Below, one piece after another: positions 1 through 5,804 of a stretch of 9,161 bases of DNA (its first letter is position 1; each line of letters starts with the position of its first letter). Position numbers and translations under genes: made by a program. The notes below the pieces were generated by a model. It was not told the DNA's origin, ran no database searches, and saw nothing but the letters and a program-made list of their open reading frames with translations. Source of the stretch: Draconibacterium sp. (lineage in GTDB: Bacteria > Bacteroidota > Bacteroidia > Bacteroidales > Prolixibacteraceae); the NCBI GenBank assembly GCA_027011835.1, contig JALUZN010000231.1:1-9161 (forward strand), read 5' to 3'.

Positions 1-18
1 TATGAAAATATAATATTG

Positions 19-26
19 TATATTTG
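19..26 (+). promoter_or_regulatory. Bacteroidota -7 promoter element for the Fic gene
   Basis: TATATTTG is a perfect match to the Bacteroidota -7 consensus TAnnTTTG. It ends 15 bases before the ATG at 42, which implies a very short leader. The matching -33 element would lie off the left edge and cannot be checked. The element also covers the in-frame TTG at 24, which argues against that TTG as the start codon. Confidence 0.5.
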
Positions 27-41
27 CAAAAATTGGGAATT

Positions 42-1172
42 ATGAATATAAAAGATTTTGTGGCCGGGAAATTTGTAACGCAGATAGAGTACACTTCATT
101 TCTACCTGAAAAGATTTCAAAAGAATGGATTATATTATCACCGCAAATAAATTATTTATTAGCAGAAGCGAATAGACTTCTTGGTGAATTAAACGCATTT
201 TCTCAATTCATTCCTGATGTAGATTTTTTTATAAAGATGCACATTTCGAAAGAGGCAACTACGTCGAGTCGTATTGAAGGGACAAAAACAGATATGGAAG
301 AAGCCCTTTTAAAAGAAGACGATATAAAGCCGGAAAAAAGAGATGACTGGAATGAAGTGCAGAATTATATTCGAGCCATTAATTATTCAATAAAACAATT
401 GGAAAAACTACCATTATCAAATAGATTATTAAAAAATACTCATAAGGTTTTATTAGAAGGCGTTCGCGGGAAAAATAAATTACCGGGTGAATTTCGGAAA
501 AGCCAAAATTGGCTTGGAGCAACTTTAAAAGACGCCATTTATATTCCACCTCACCATTCGGATGTTCCCGACTTAATGAGCGATTTGGAAATATTTTTAA
601 ATTCAACGGAATTTTACGTTCCTCATTTAATAAAAATAGCAATTGCACATTATCAGTTTGAAACGATACATCCATTTCTTGACGGCAATGGCAGGCTTGG
701 ACGGTTACTGATTACACTATATCTGGTTAGCAATGATATTCTTAAAAAACCTGCTCTATACTTATCCGACTTTTTCGAAAAGCACCGAAATTATTATTAC
801 GATAATTTAATGCGTGCAAGGTTAAACAACGACCTGGAACAGTGGGTAAAATTCTTTTTGGCAGGTGTTATCGAAACATCAAAATCTTCAATACAAGTAT
901 TTAAAAACGTTATTCAACTGAAATCGGAAATTGAAAACAACAAGATACCAAAGTTGGGAAGCAAAGCAGAAAAAGGAATTCAATTATTAAATATTCTATT
1001 TCAAAATCCAATAATTACATCAAATAAATTGGTTGAGGAGATGCAAATTGCACATTCAACTGCAAACAGACTATTGTCTGATTTTGAAAAACTTGAAATA
1101 TTAGAAGAATATACCGGATTTAAGAGAAACAGAAAGTTTATTTTTAAAGAGTATTTTGAGATTTTCAAGTGA
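42..1172 (+). CDS. Fic family protein (class II, Fic_N + Fic + winged helix)
   Basis: Fic enzymes usually transfer AMP from ATP to a hydroxyl group of a target protein; this class often acts on itself or on host factors such as topoisomerase subunits. In this 376-residue protein a Fic_N region spans roughly residues 25-100. It contains the inhibitory-helix motif S75-xxx-E79-G80, (S/T)xxxE(G/N), marking class II Fic proteins in which the antitoxin helix is part of the same chain. The core motif HPFxDGNGRxGR is complete at 210-221, with catalytic H210, so activity is expected. Residues 306-376 look like a winged-helix DNA-binding domain, as in many Bacteroidota Fic proteins. I chose ATG 42 over the in-frame TTG at 24 because the TTG sits inside a good -7 promoter box. 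No separate antitoxin gene is next to it. The target is unknown. About 32% G+C in a sampled stretch, lower than its neighbours. Confidence 0.93.
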   Translation: MNIKDFVAGKFVTQIEYTSFLPEKISKEWIILSPQINYLLAEANRLLGELNAFSQFIPDVDFFIKMHISKEATTSSRIEGTKTDMEEALLKEDDIKPEKRDDWNEVQNYIRAINYSIKQLEKLPLSNRLLKNTHKVLLEGVRGKNKLPGEFRKSQNWLGATLKDAIYIPPHHSDVPDLMSDLEIFLNSTEFYVPHLIKIAIAHYQFETIHPFLDGNGRLGRLLITLYLVSNDILKKPALYLSDFFEKHRNYYYDNLMRARLNNDLEQWVKFFLAGVIETSKSSIQVFKNVIQLKSEIENNKIPKLGSKAEKGIQLLNILFQNPIITSNKLVEEMQIAHSTANRLLSDFEKLEILEEYTGFKRNRKFIFKEYFEIFK

Positions 1173-1179
1173 AAGAAGA

Positions 1180-1326
1180 ATGATTAAAATTACCCTTAAC
1201 AACACACATATATCGCAGAACTATAGTCAGTTAACATATATACCTGCAAATGCAAATAAACTGTTCAGTGAATTGCAAAACAACTATTTTGCGATACCCG
1301 CCGACTTATACATACATCGTTTTTAA
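1180..1326 (+). CDS. Possible 48-codon hypothetical ORF downstream of the Fic gene
   Basis: An ATG seven bases after the Fic stop opens a 48-codon frame (MIKITLNN... ending ...DLYIHRF), preceded by a purine-rich stretch (gaaagaaga). I recognise no family. The composition, rich in Asn, Tyr and Ile, is normal for AT-rich DNA, so the frame could be chance or the remnant of a longer gene. If real it would be co-transcribed with the Fic gene. Its middle holds a short hairpin (GCAAAA at 1275-1280 with TTTTGC at 1287-1292) without a following T run. The rest of the gap up to 1388 shows nothing I can name. Confidence 0.2.
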   Translation: MIKITLNNTHISQNYSQLTYIPANANKLFSELQNNYFAIPADLYIHRF

Positions 1327-1388
1327 CAATTTTCGGAAAAACAATACTGTTTTTAAATCTTAGATGTTTATATGTTTTCAAATTCAAA

Positions 1389-1420
1389 ATTGTCTATTCA
1401 TCTTATTTTGAATAGTTTTG
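1389..1420 (+). promoter_or_regulatory. Promoter of the phosphorylase/SirB1 operon
   Basis: The -33-like ATTG at 1389-1392 and the perfect -7 box TAGTTTTG (TAnnTTTG) at 1413-1420 are separated by 20 bases, the usual spacing for the primary sigma factor of Bacteroidota. Transcription would begin near 1425-1428, leaving a leader of about 15 bases before ATG 1442. This is the best promoter in the window. Confidence 0.6.
1394..1415. promoter_or_regulatory. Dyad in the promoter spacer, candidate operator
   Basis: CTATTCA (1394-1400) and TGAATAG (1409-1415) form a perfect 7-base inverted repeat with an 8-base centre. It fills the space between the -33 and -7 elements and overlaps the first bases of the -7 box. 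A dimeric repressor bound here would block RNA polymerase. No regulator gene is adjacent, so this is inference from position and symmetry only. Confidence 0.3.
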
Positions 1421-1441
1421 GAGGGCGCAAAATAAAAATTT

Positions 1442-2311
1442 ATGATACAACATTCGGAACTTATCTTAAACAACGACGGTTCAATTTTTCATTTGCACCT
1501 AAAACCTGAGAACATTTCAGACCATATAATTTTGGTTGGTGATCCGGGGCGGGTCGATACAATTTCGTCGCATTTCAGCAAAATCGATTTTACCGTGCAA
1601 AACCGTGAATTTAAAACGGTTACAGGATGGTATAAAAACAAAAAACTAACAGTAGTTTCCACCGGAATTGGTACCGACAATATTGATATTGTTGTAAACG
1701 AACTCGACGCAGTTGCCAACATCGACCTCGAAACAAGAGAGATAAAAAGCAACCACACAACTTTACATATTGTACGTATTGGTACATCGGGAGGACTTCA
1801 ACCCGATTTGCCGGTGAACTCGTTTGTTGTTTCGCAAAAATCGATTGGGTTCGACGGGATGTTAAATTTTTATGCCAACCGCGAAAGCGTAAGCGATTTG
1901 TCGTTCGAAAAAGCATTCAGGCAGTTTACAAACTGGAACGAAACATTGCCAACGCCATACATTGTCGACGCTTCGGAAAAACTAATTTCGAAGTTTAGCG
2001 ACAAAATATTTAAGAAAGGAGTAACCATTTCGGCACCCGGGTTTTATGGTCCGCAAGGGCGTGTTTTACGCCTTCCACTTGCCGTTCCCGAGCTGAATTC
2101 TCAAATTGAAGAGTTCGAGTACAACAATTTGCGAATTACAAATTTCGAGATGGAGAGTTCGGCCATTTACGGCCTTTCGAAACTTTTGGGCCACGAAGCG
2201 TTAACGGTTTGCCTTATTATTGCAAACAGAGTTACACTTACCGCCAACGAAAATTACCGCGACGAGATGAAAAAGCTAATTATACATGTACTCGACCGTT
2301 TAACGGAATAA
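1442..2311 (+). CDS. Nucleoside phosphorylase, uridine phosphorylase-like
   Basis: Predicted cytosolic enzyme splitting uridine (or a related nucleoside) with phosphate into uracil and ribose 1-phosphate, for pyrimidine salvage. The 289 residues follow E. coli Udp from end to end by eye. The phosphate site is present: G33 and R37 in GDPGRV, R55 in NREF (given by the partner subunit), and R112 and T115 in RIGTSGG. E236-M237-E238 is the ribose-binding EME motif. Q205 and R207 in FYGPQGR align with E. coli Gln166 and Arg168, which hold the uracil ring, so pyrimidine specificity is likelier than purine. Roughly 14 extra residues sit before RIGT, around 87-108, compared with E. coli. The start is the first ATG after a good promoter. 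The next gene begins three bases after this stop, so the two are co-transcribed. A broader nucleoside specificity remains possible. Confidence 0.9.
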   Translation: MIQHSELILNNDGSIFHLHLKPENISDHIILVGDPGRVDTISSHFSKIDFTVQNREFKTVTGWYKNKKLTVVSTGIGTDNIDIVVNELDAVANIDLETREIKSNHTTLHIVRIGTSGGLQPDLPVNSFVVSQKSIGFDGMLNFYANRESVSDLSFEKAFRQFTNWNETLPTPYIVDASEKLISKFSDKIFKKGVTISAPGFYGPQGRVLRLPLAVPELNSQIEEFEYNNLRITNFEMESSAIYGLSKLLGHEALTVCLIIANRVTLTANENYRDEMKKLIIHVLDRLTE

Positions 2312-2314
2312 ACT

Positions 2315-3181
2315 ATGGAAAAAAGCAAACTTGATGCATTAATAAATCTTCTCGACGACCCCGACAAATCCATCTTCGAGCTGGTTGAAAAAGAACTTTT
2401 AAAAGAAGATTATAAAATAATTCCGATGCTGGAAGAGCGATGGGAAACAAGTTTCGACACCAGTTATCAGGAACGAATTGAAAATTTAATTCAGGGGCTG
2501 CAATTTAAAGAGACTTACAACAAACTGAAAACATGGATTCATTCTGAAAAGCGCGATCTGTTTTACGGATTTTGGGTTGTCGACCAATTTCAATATCCCG
2601 ACCTGAACATGCTAAACATTCAGTTGAAAATTGAAAACATTAGAAAAAAGATTTGGCTCGAACTGAACAACTCGCTTACACTACTCGAAAAAACAACCAT
2701 TCTGAATCACTTTCTCTTTAATATACATGGATTTACATTGAATTTCAGCAATAAATATTCGTCGCAGAATTGTTTTTTAAGTCAGCTGCTCGATTCAAAA
2801 AAAGGAAATCCTGTTTCGCTGAGTATTTTGTACACCATAATTGCACGCCAACTGGAATTGCCGGCTTATTTTATCGACTTCCCCAAAAATCCGCTGGTTG
2901 CTATTGTTGAACCTGAATTGGCCAAAAAAGTACACGGCGATTCATTTAACTCCGATGTTCTTTTTTACATCAATCCGTCGCACAAAGGGGCGGTTACCAG
3001 TATTAAAGAGATTGAGTACCATTTACGTAGTAACGATTTCAGACCGACAGAAAATTACACCGAACCCAAATCGGATATTCTCTTTATTCAACGGCTTTTG
3101 GAGTCGCTTTCCGAGTCGTACATAAATCTTGGAATGACTGAAAAAGAGGAACAAATACAACAACTTCTTCAACTTTTTTAA
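2315..3181 (+). CDS. SirB1/transglutaminase-like family protein
   Basis: A 288-residue soluble protein of the SirB1 (UPF0162, Transglut_core2) type, whose biochemical role is not established. The first 80 residues are helical and charged, resembling a HEAT-like N-terminus. The family signature lies at about 155-190: the stretch around G164-N165-P166-V167-S168-L169 followed by LYTIIARQLELPAYFI. It is followed by FYINPSHKGAVTSIKEIEYHL, the equivalent of the family's DP-x-x-G-x segment. I see no Cys-His-Asp transglutaminase triad in the expected places: the usual histidine region reads PKNPLVAI. A peptidase or crosslinking activity is therefore doubtful. No signal peptide or membrane segment is seen. 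It starts three bases after the phosphorylase stop and has no promoter of its own, so it depends on the promoter at 1389-1420. No convincing terminator follows. Confidence 0.8.
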   Translation: MEKSKLDALINLLDDPDKSIFELVEKELLKEDYKIIPMLEERWETSFDTSYQERIENLIQGLQFKETYNKLKTWIHSEKRDLFYGFWVVDQFQYPDLNMLNIQLKIENIRKKIWLELNNSLTLLEKTTILNHFLFNIHGFTLNFSNKYSSQNCFLSQLLDSKKGNPVSLSILYTIIARQLELPAYFIDFPKNPLVAIVEPELAKKVHGDSFNSDVLFYINPSHKGAVTSIKEIEYHLRSNDFRPTENYTEPKSDILFIQRLLESLSESYINLGMTEKEEQIQQLLQLF

Positions 3182-3520
3182 TCAATAACCCGTTTTGTTG
3201 GAGTTCATCTACATTTAAAGGAAAAGCAATTCCTGTCAACCAGTCAAATTCGTTATCTTCCCACGATTCTTGGATTTCCTAAAACCACCCCCGATATGGA
3301 AGAAGTTTATCACTTAAACTAACGTGAGATTGCTCTAAGTTTTTATTTTCGTAGGTAATGTTATGCACTCGCTGATGCCAGTTATATTTTCAATCCATTT
3401 ATTGTATTGAATCGTTAGATTTTTATTCCAAAGGAATTCTTTTGGAAGATATAATACATGAGTTAAATTGTAGAGAATCAATTGCTTGACACATTGGGAG
3501 TTTGGTGGTTTTGTTGATTG
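3182..3520 (-). pseudogene. Decayed minus-strand gene of unknown family
   Basis: Read on the minus strand, two frames join into protein-like text of roughly 110 codons. Frame A is open from 3520 to about 3380 and includes YLPKEFLWNKN and YNKWIENIT. A one-base shift near 3380-3383 leads into frame B, which reads NWHQRVHNITYENKN and SLSDKLLPYRGWF. A TAG stop follows at 3279-3281, then the same frame B continues as EIQESWEDNEFDWLTGIAFP down to about 3182. Six Trp codons, balanced charged residues and continuous sense on both sides of the stop are unlike random AT-rich DNA. No start codon is evident upstream and the 3' end runs into the end of the SirB1-like gene. I cannot name the family. It could still be chance, but I favour a relic of a gene convergent with the SirB1-like gene. 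Confidence 0.4.
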
Positions 3521-3734
3521 TCAGCACGATACAAAGAGGTTACGAACTGTTATTATTCCTAATCACTCAATAAATTGGTTAAAACAAAAAAAGGCAATAA
3601 AACAACACGATATAAACAGACAAAAACAAAATACGGGAAAGTGCTTCGGCTTATGGAAACGGAAAATTAAACTTTTTTATTTAAAAAAAGTGGTATACTT
3701 TTGGAACGAAGTACTGGTACATTTTTGGATATGA
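3486..3734 (+). pseudogene. Possible hicA-like toxin relic
   Basis: The frame beginning at the weak TTG 3486 has no ATG start. It contains QHDTKRLRTVIIPNHS followed by a Lys-rich stretch, which resembles the core of HicA mRNA interferases: a GSH-x-x-x-x-H strand, then TVPxH, then a Lys-rich turn into IKxILRQ. The preceding WEFGGFVDC could be a damaged form of the usual GW-x-x-VRQxGSH segment, and the tail after about 3600 is low-complexity and basic. No hicB antitoxin follows. The resemblance is by eye and short, so this may be non-coding. The rest of the gap from 3182 to 3748 holds only this, the minus-strand relic and a candidate promoter. Confidence 0.22.
3696..3703 (+). promoter_or_regulatory. 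Candidate -7 element upstream of the DUF4832 gene
   Basis: TACTTTTG matches TAnnTTTG and lies 45 bases before ATG 3749, giving a leader of roughly 40 bases. No TTTG or TTG sits 19-21 bases upstream; only a T run (3673-3678) does, so the -33 half is poor. A five-codon mini-ORF (ATG 3732 to TAA 3749, its last A shared with the ATG of 3749) lies in the leader and could be chance. Confidence 0.33.
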
Positions 3735-3748
3735 ATAAAAAAAATTAA

Positions 3749-5467
3749 ATGAAGTTACTTACTAATTGCATATTTCGTAAAAATACTCTGAGAATAAAAA
3801 CAAAGTCAGCTACTCGCGCTGGTTTAACTATCAGAAAATTCTTTTTTTATGTGTTTGGCTTTCTCTCACTCAATTTCCTTTTTTCTTTCAGGCTTTTAAC
3901 AAATGATGATCCCTCCGGTTCACAGACGATTCGATACCATGGTATCCGCCCCGATGATCCCGGTGGCAGGGATGGTCTCATCAACCCCGAGCGGGGGTTC
4001 AGGTTGGAATCCTATATTGGTCAGCCTCCCGGTGGCAAGATGTGGGGGCAGGGAGCCTGGTTAAAGGAGCATGTTAGCAAGGGATACAGTGATAACTGGT
4101 TCCTAATGAATACCTACCGGTATAAGGCTTATGGTGTCACTCTGCATCAGGCTTACTGCTATCTCACCGATTTTTACGACAAACCTATTCCGGACGAGCA
4201 ACTTGCTTATATCCAACGCAGTTTGGACCGTATGCGACAGGCAGGACAGAAAGTATTGCTGCGTTTTGCCTATGAGAAGAGCACTTCTCCTAAAAATGGA
4301 CCCACAGCAGAACGTATTCTGCAGCATCTGGATCAACTGGCCCCCTTAATCAAAAAAAATTCAGATATTATTTATGTATTCCAGGCTGGCATGGTGGGAG
4401 CCTGGGGAGAATGGCACGCCTCATTTCACCAGATAGAAAAAGACCACGATCTTTTGTCAAAGATTGTGACCCGGGAGTTGGAGATTCTACCCAAAGACCG
4501 TATGGTTCAGTTACGTGTTATGCCAAAATACAAAGCCTTAATCATGAAAAAGCCGCTTTCCGACAGCAGTATTCGCCTCGATGCTCGCAATGCTTTTAAC
4601 GGCACACCCGTGGCCAGATTGGGTTTTGCTAACGACGGCACCATGGCCACCACTCAGGATGGAGGTACTTGGCCAGAACCTCCGTACTACGCTACTTCGG
4701 GGAATCCGGCTTTTGATCGTGTTACGGAAGAGAGTCCCTTTATGGCTGTGGACGGCGAAATGTACTGGTCGGACCAGGGAGGCAAGATAGATGGGATGCG
4801 TGTCGTTGTCAAACGTCTTCGCTTGCATCACTTCACGAGTTTCAGCCTTACCCACTCTTATTCGGGGTATGAGGGGAAACATTACTCCATCGACCGTTGG
4901 ATGGAAACGCCTGTGACAGCGGAACAGTTGCGAAAAGAAAAACTACCCGTTTCCGACGGCTATTTCTATGATTATGCCAACAATCCGGTCAATCGCACCA
5001 TTTTCGAATACATACGCGACCACCTTGGCTACCGGCTCGAACTACAGCAGGCCGTTTTTCCCCGCAGTATAAAGAACGGCCAGGCCTTCAATGTCGAGGT
5101 TTCTCTGGTCAACCGTGGTTTTGCCACTTTAATCAATCCTCGGCCGGTCTATCTGGTTCTGATTAATACCTCTGCACAACCTGTTTCAATGCATAAGTGC
5201 AGTGCTAAACCACAGAGTTGGCAACCATACATGCCGGGCGACAGCAACTATAAAACACTGACTCATAGTATAACAGAGACCCTCGATGTACAGGGAATGG
5301 CTCCAGGCGAATACTTGCTGGGACTATGGCTCCCTGATGCCAGCGAAAGCATCCGGAAAGATGCCCGTTATGCGATACGTGTGGCCAACCGCGATGCTCC
5401 CTGGTGGGAAACGGCTGACGGCAAATACGGAGTAAACATTCTGGGAACCCTAAAGATTACGGAATAA
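3749..5467 (+). CDS. Exported DUF4874/DUF4832 protein, putative glycoside hydrolase-like
   Basis: A 572-residue protein with the layout of the DUF4874 (N-terminal) plus DUF4832 (C-terminal) family, common in Bacteroidota and without a settled activity. Family marks are NPERGF at 79-84, LLRFAYE near residue 170, and GAWGEWH at 217-223, which resembles a TIM-barrel glycosidase strand end with a possible acidic catalytic residue (E221). After about residue 430 a beta-sandwich-like region ends in GEYLLGLWLPD. A hydrophobic stretch at 31-47 following basic residues suggests a signal peptide or membrane anchor. The n-region of about 30 residues is unusually long, and no internal Met offers a shorter start. 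G+C is 31-35 of 60 in three sampled 60-base lines of the body. It is only 19-20 of 60 in the signal region (3781-3900) and 19-23 of 60 in lines sampled from the Fic and GH95-like genes. The body may therefore be acquired DNA. No terminator is seen. Confidence 0.82.
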   Translation: MKLLTNCIFRKNTLRIKTKSATRAGLTIRKFFFYVFGFLSLNFLFSFRLLTNDDPSGSQTIRYHGIRPDDPGGRDGLINPERGFRLESYIGQPPGGKMWGQGAWLKEHVSKGYSDNWFLMNTYRYKAYGVTLHQAYCYLTDFYDKPIPDEQLAYIQRSLDRMRQAGQKVLLRFAYEKSTSPKNGPTAERILQHLDQLAPLIKKNSDIIYVFQAGMVGAWGEWHASFHQIEKDHDLLSKIVTRELEILPKDRMVQLRVMPKYKALIMKKPLSDSSIRLDARNAFNGTPVARLGFANDGTMATTQDGGTWPEPPYYATSGNPAFDRVTEESPFMAVDGEMYWSDQGGKIDGMRVVVKRLRLHHFTSFSLTHSYSGYEGKHYSIDRWMETPVTAEQLRKEKLPVSDGYFYDYANNPVNRTIFEYIRDHLGYRLELQQAVFPRSIKNGQAFNVEVSLVNRGFATLINPRPVYLVLINTSAQPVSMHKCSAKPQSWQPYMPGDSNYKTLTHSITETLDVQGMAPGEYLLGLWLPDASESIRKDARYAIRVANRDAPWWETADGKYGVNILGTLKITE

Positions 5468-5583
5468 TTGCTATACTATTGGACAGGCGGACACCCCTTT
5501 CACTTGCTCACAAATCGCCAATAAAATACCTGAAAAGATAAGAGTTCTCTATTCTTTCTTACTATTGTTCGGGATAATTATTG

Positions 5584-5738
5584 AGATTGCTTCTACCTCG
5601 TTCCTAGTTATCGTAATGACGTTAATTTCAGATATTTGCCAAATTAAGAACACTAAGCATAACTTCTTTCACAAAGCAAGCCCAAATACGCACAATCAAT
5701 ATACAACTGCCGTCATTGGTAGCCCAGCGAAGCAATCT
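5584..5738. repeat. MITE-like inverted-repeat element
   Basis: AGATTGCTTC at 5584-5593 is the exact reverse complement of GAAGCAATCT at 5729-5738. Inside these ends, AATGACG (5615-5621) pairs with CGTCATT (5711-5717), so each end carries the same CGTCATT...GAAGCAATCT module in opposite orientation, around a unique centre of about 90 bases. The two modules have drifted in their middles (21 versus 11 bases). The module resembles a short repeat (CGTCATTGCGAG...GAAGCAATCT) that I remember from intergenic regions of many bacterial genomes. It encodes nothing, and no target-site duplication is clear. It is probably a non-autonomous mobile or REP-like element. Confidence 0.55.
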
Positions 5739-5792
5739 AATATTTTAAACGGACATCAATGTTTTTTTAGAGATTTTTAAAATAAATTGTTC

Positions 5793-5800
5793 TAAGTTTG
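5793..5800 (+). promoter_or_regulatory. Weak -7 element immediately upstream of the GH95-like gene
   Basis: TAAGTTTG matches TAnnTTTG but ends only four bases before ATG 5805, so transcription from it would begin at or just inside the start codon, giving a leaderless message. No TTG lies at the -33 position. Either the transcript is leaderless or this match is chance and the real promoter is further upstream. Confidence 0.28.
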
Positions 5801-5804
5801 AAAT

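Larger units (their letters stand above)
5468..5804. other. Gene-free gap with a repeat element
   Basis: No credible gene lies here. The open frame that crosses the gap runs straight through the inverted-repeat element at 5584-5738 and has no recognisable content. What can be supported is that element and a weak -7 box just before the next gene. The first 110 bases hold nothing I can name. Confidence 0.6.

Noticed and set aside
24..41. TTG at 24 as the start of the Fic protein.
   Set aside because: It falls inside the -7 promoter box 19-26, while ATG 42 gives a full-length Fic protein.
1275..1292. A hairpin GCAAAA/TTTTGC considered as a terminator of the Fic gene.
   Set aside because: It is followed by gcgatacccg rather than a T run and lies about 100 bases after the stop.
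4538..4882. A 114-codon antisense frame inside the DUF4832 gene.
   Set aside because: It lies wholly within a well-supported gene and has no recognisable content; it is a shadow of the G+C-richer coding strand.
5476..5532. A short frame reading LLYYWTGGHPFHLLTNRQ just after the DUF4832 gene, reminiscent of the TGGHP segment of some AAA-type ATPases.
   Set aside because: Only about 18 codons, no supporting sequence on either side and stops soon after, so it is too short to call a relic.
5565..5780. A 71-codon open frame in the gap before the GH95-like gene.
   Set aside because: It runs through the inverted-repeat element, starts at a TTG and shows no protein-like features.
3182..5804. An intact mobile island with its own integrase or transposase.
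   Set aside because: Relics, a MITE-like repeat and a G+C shift are visible, but no recombinase gene, attachment-site pair or flanking direct repeat was found.
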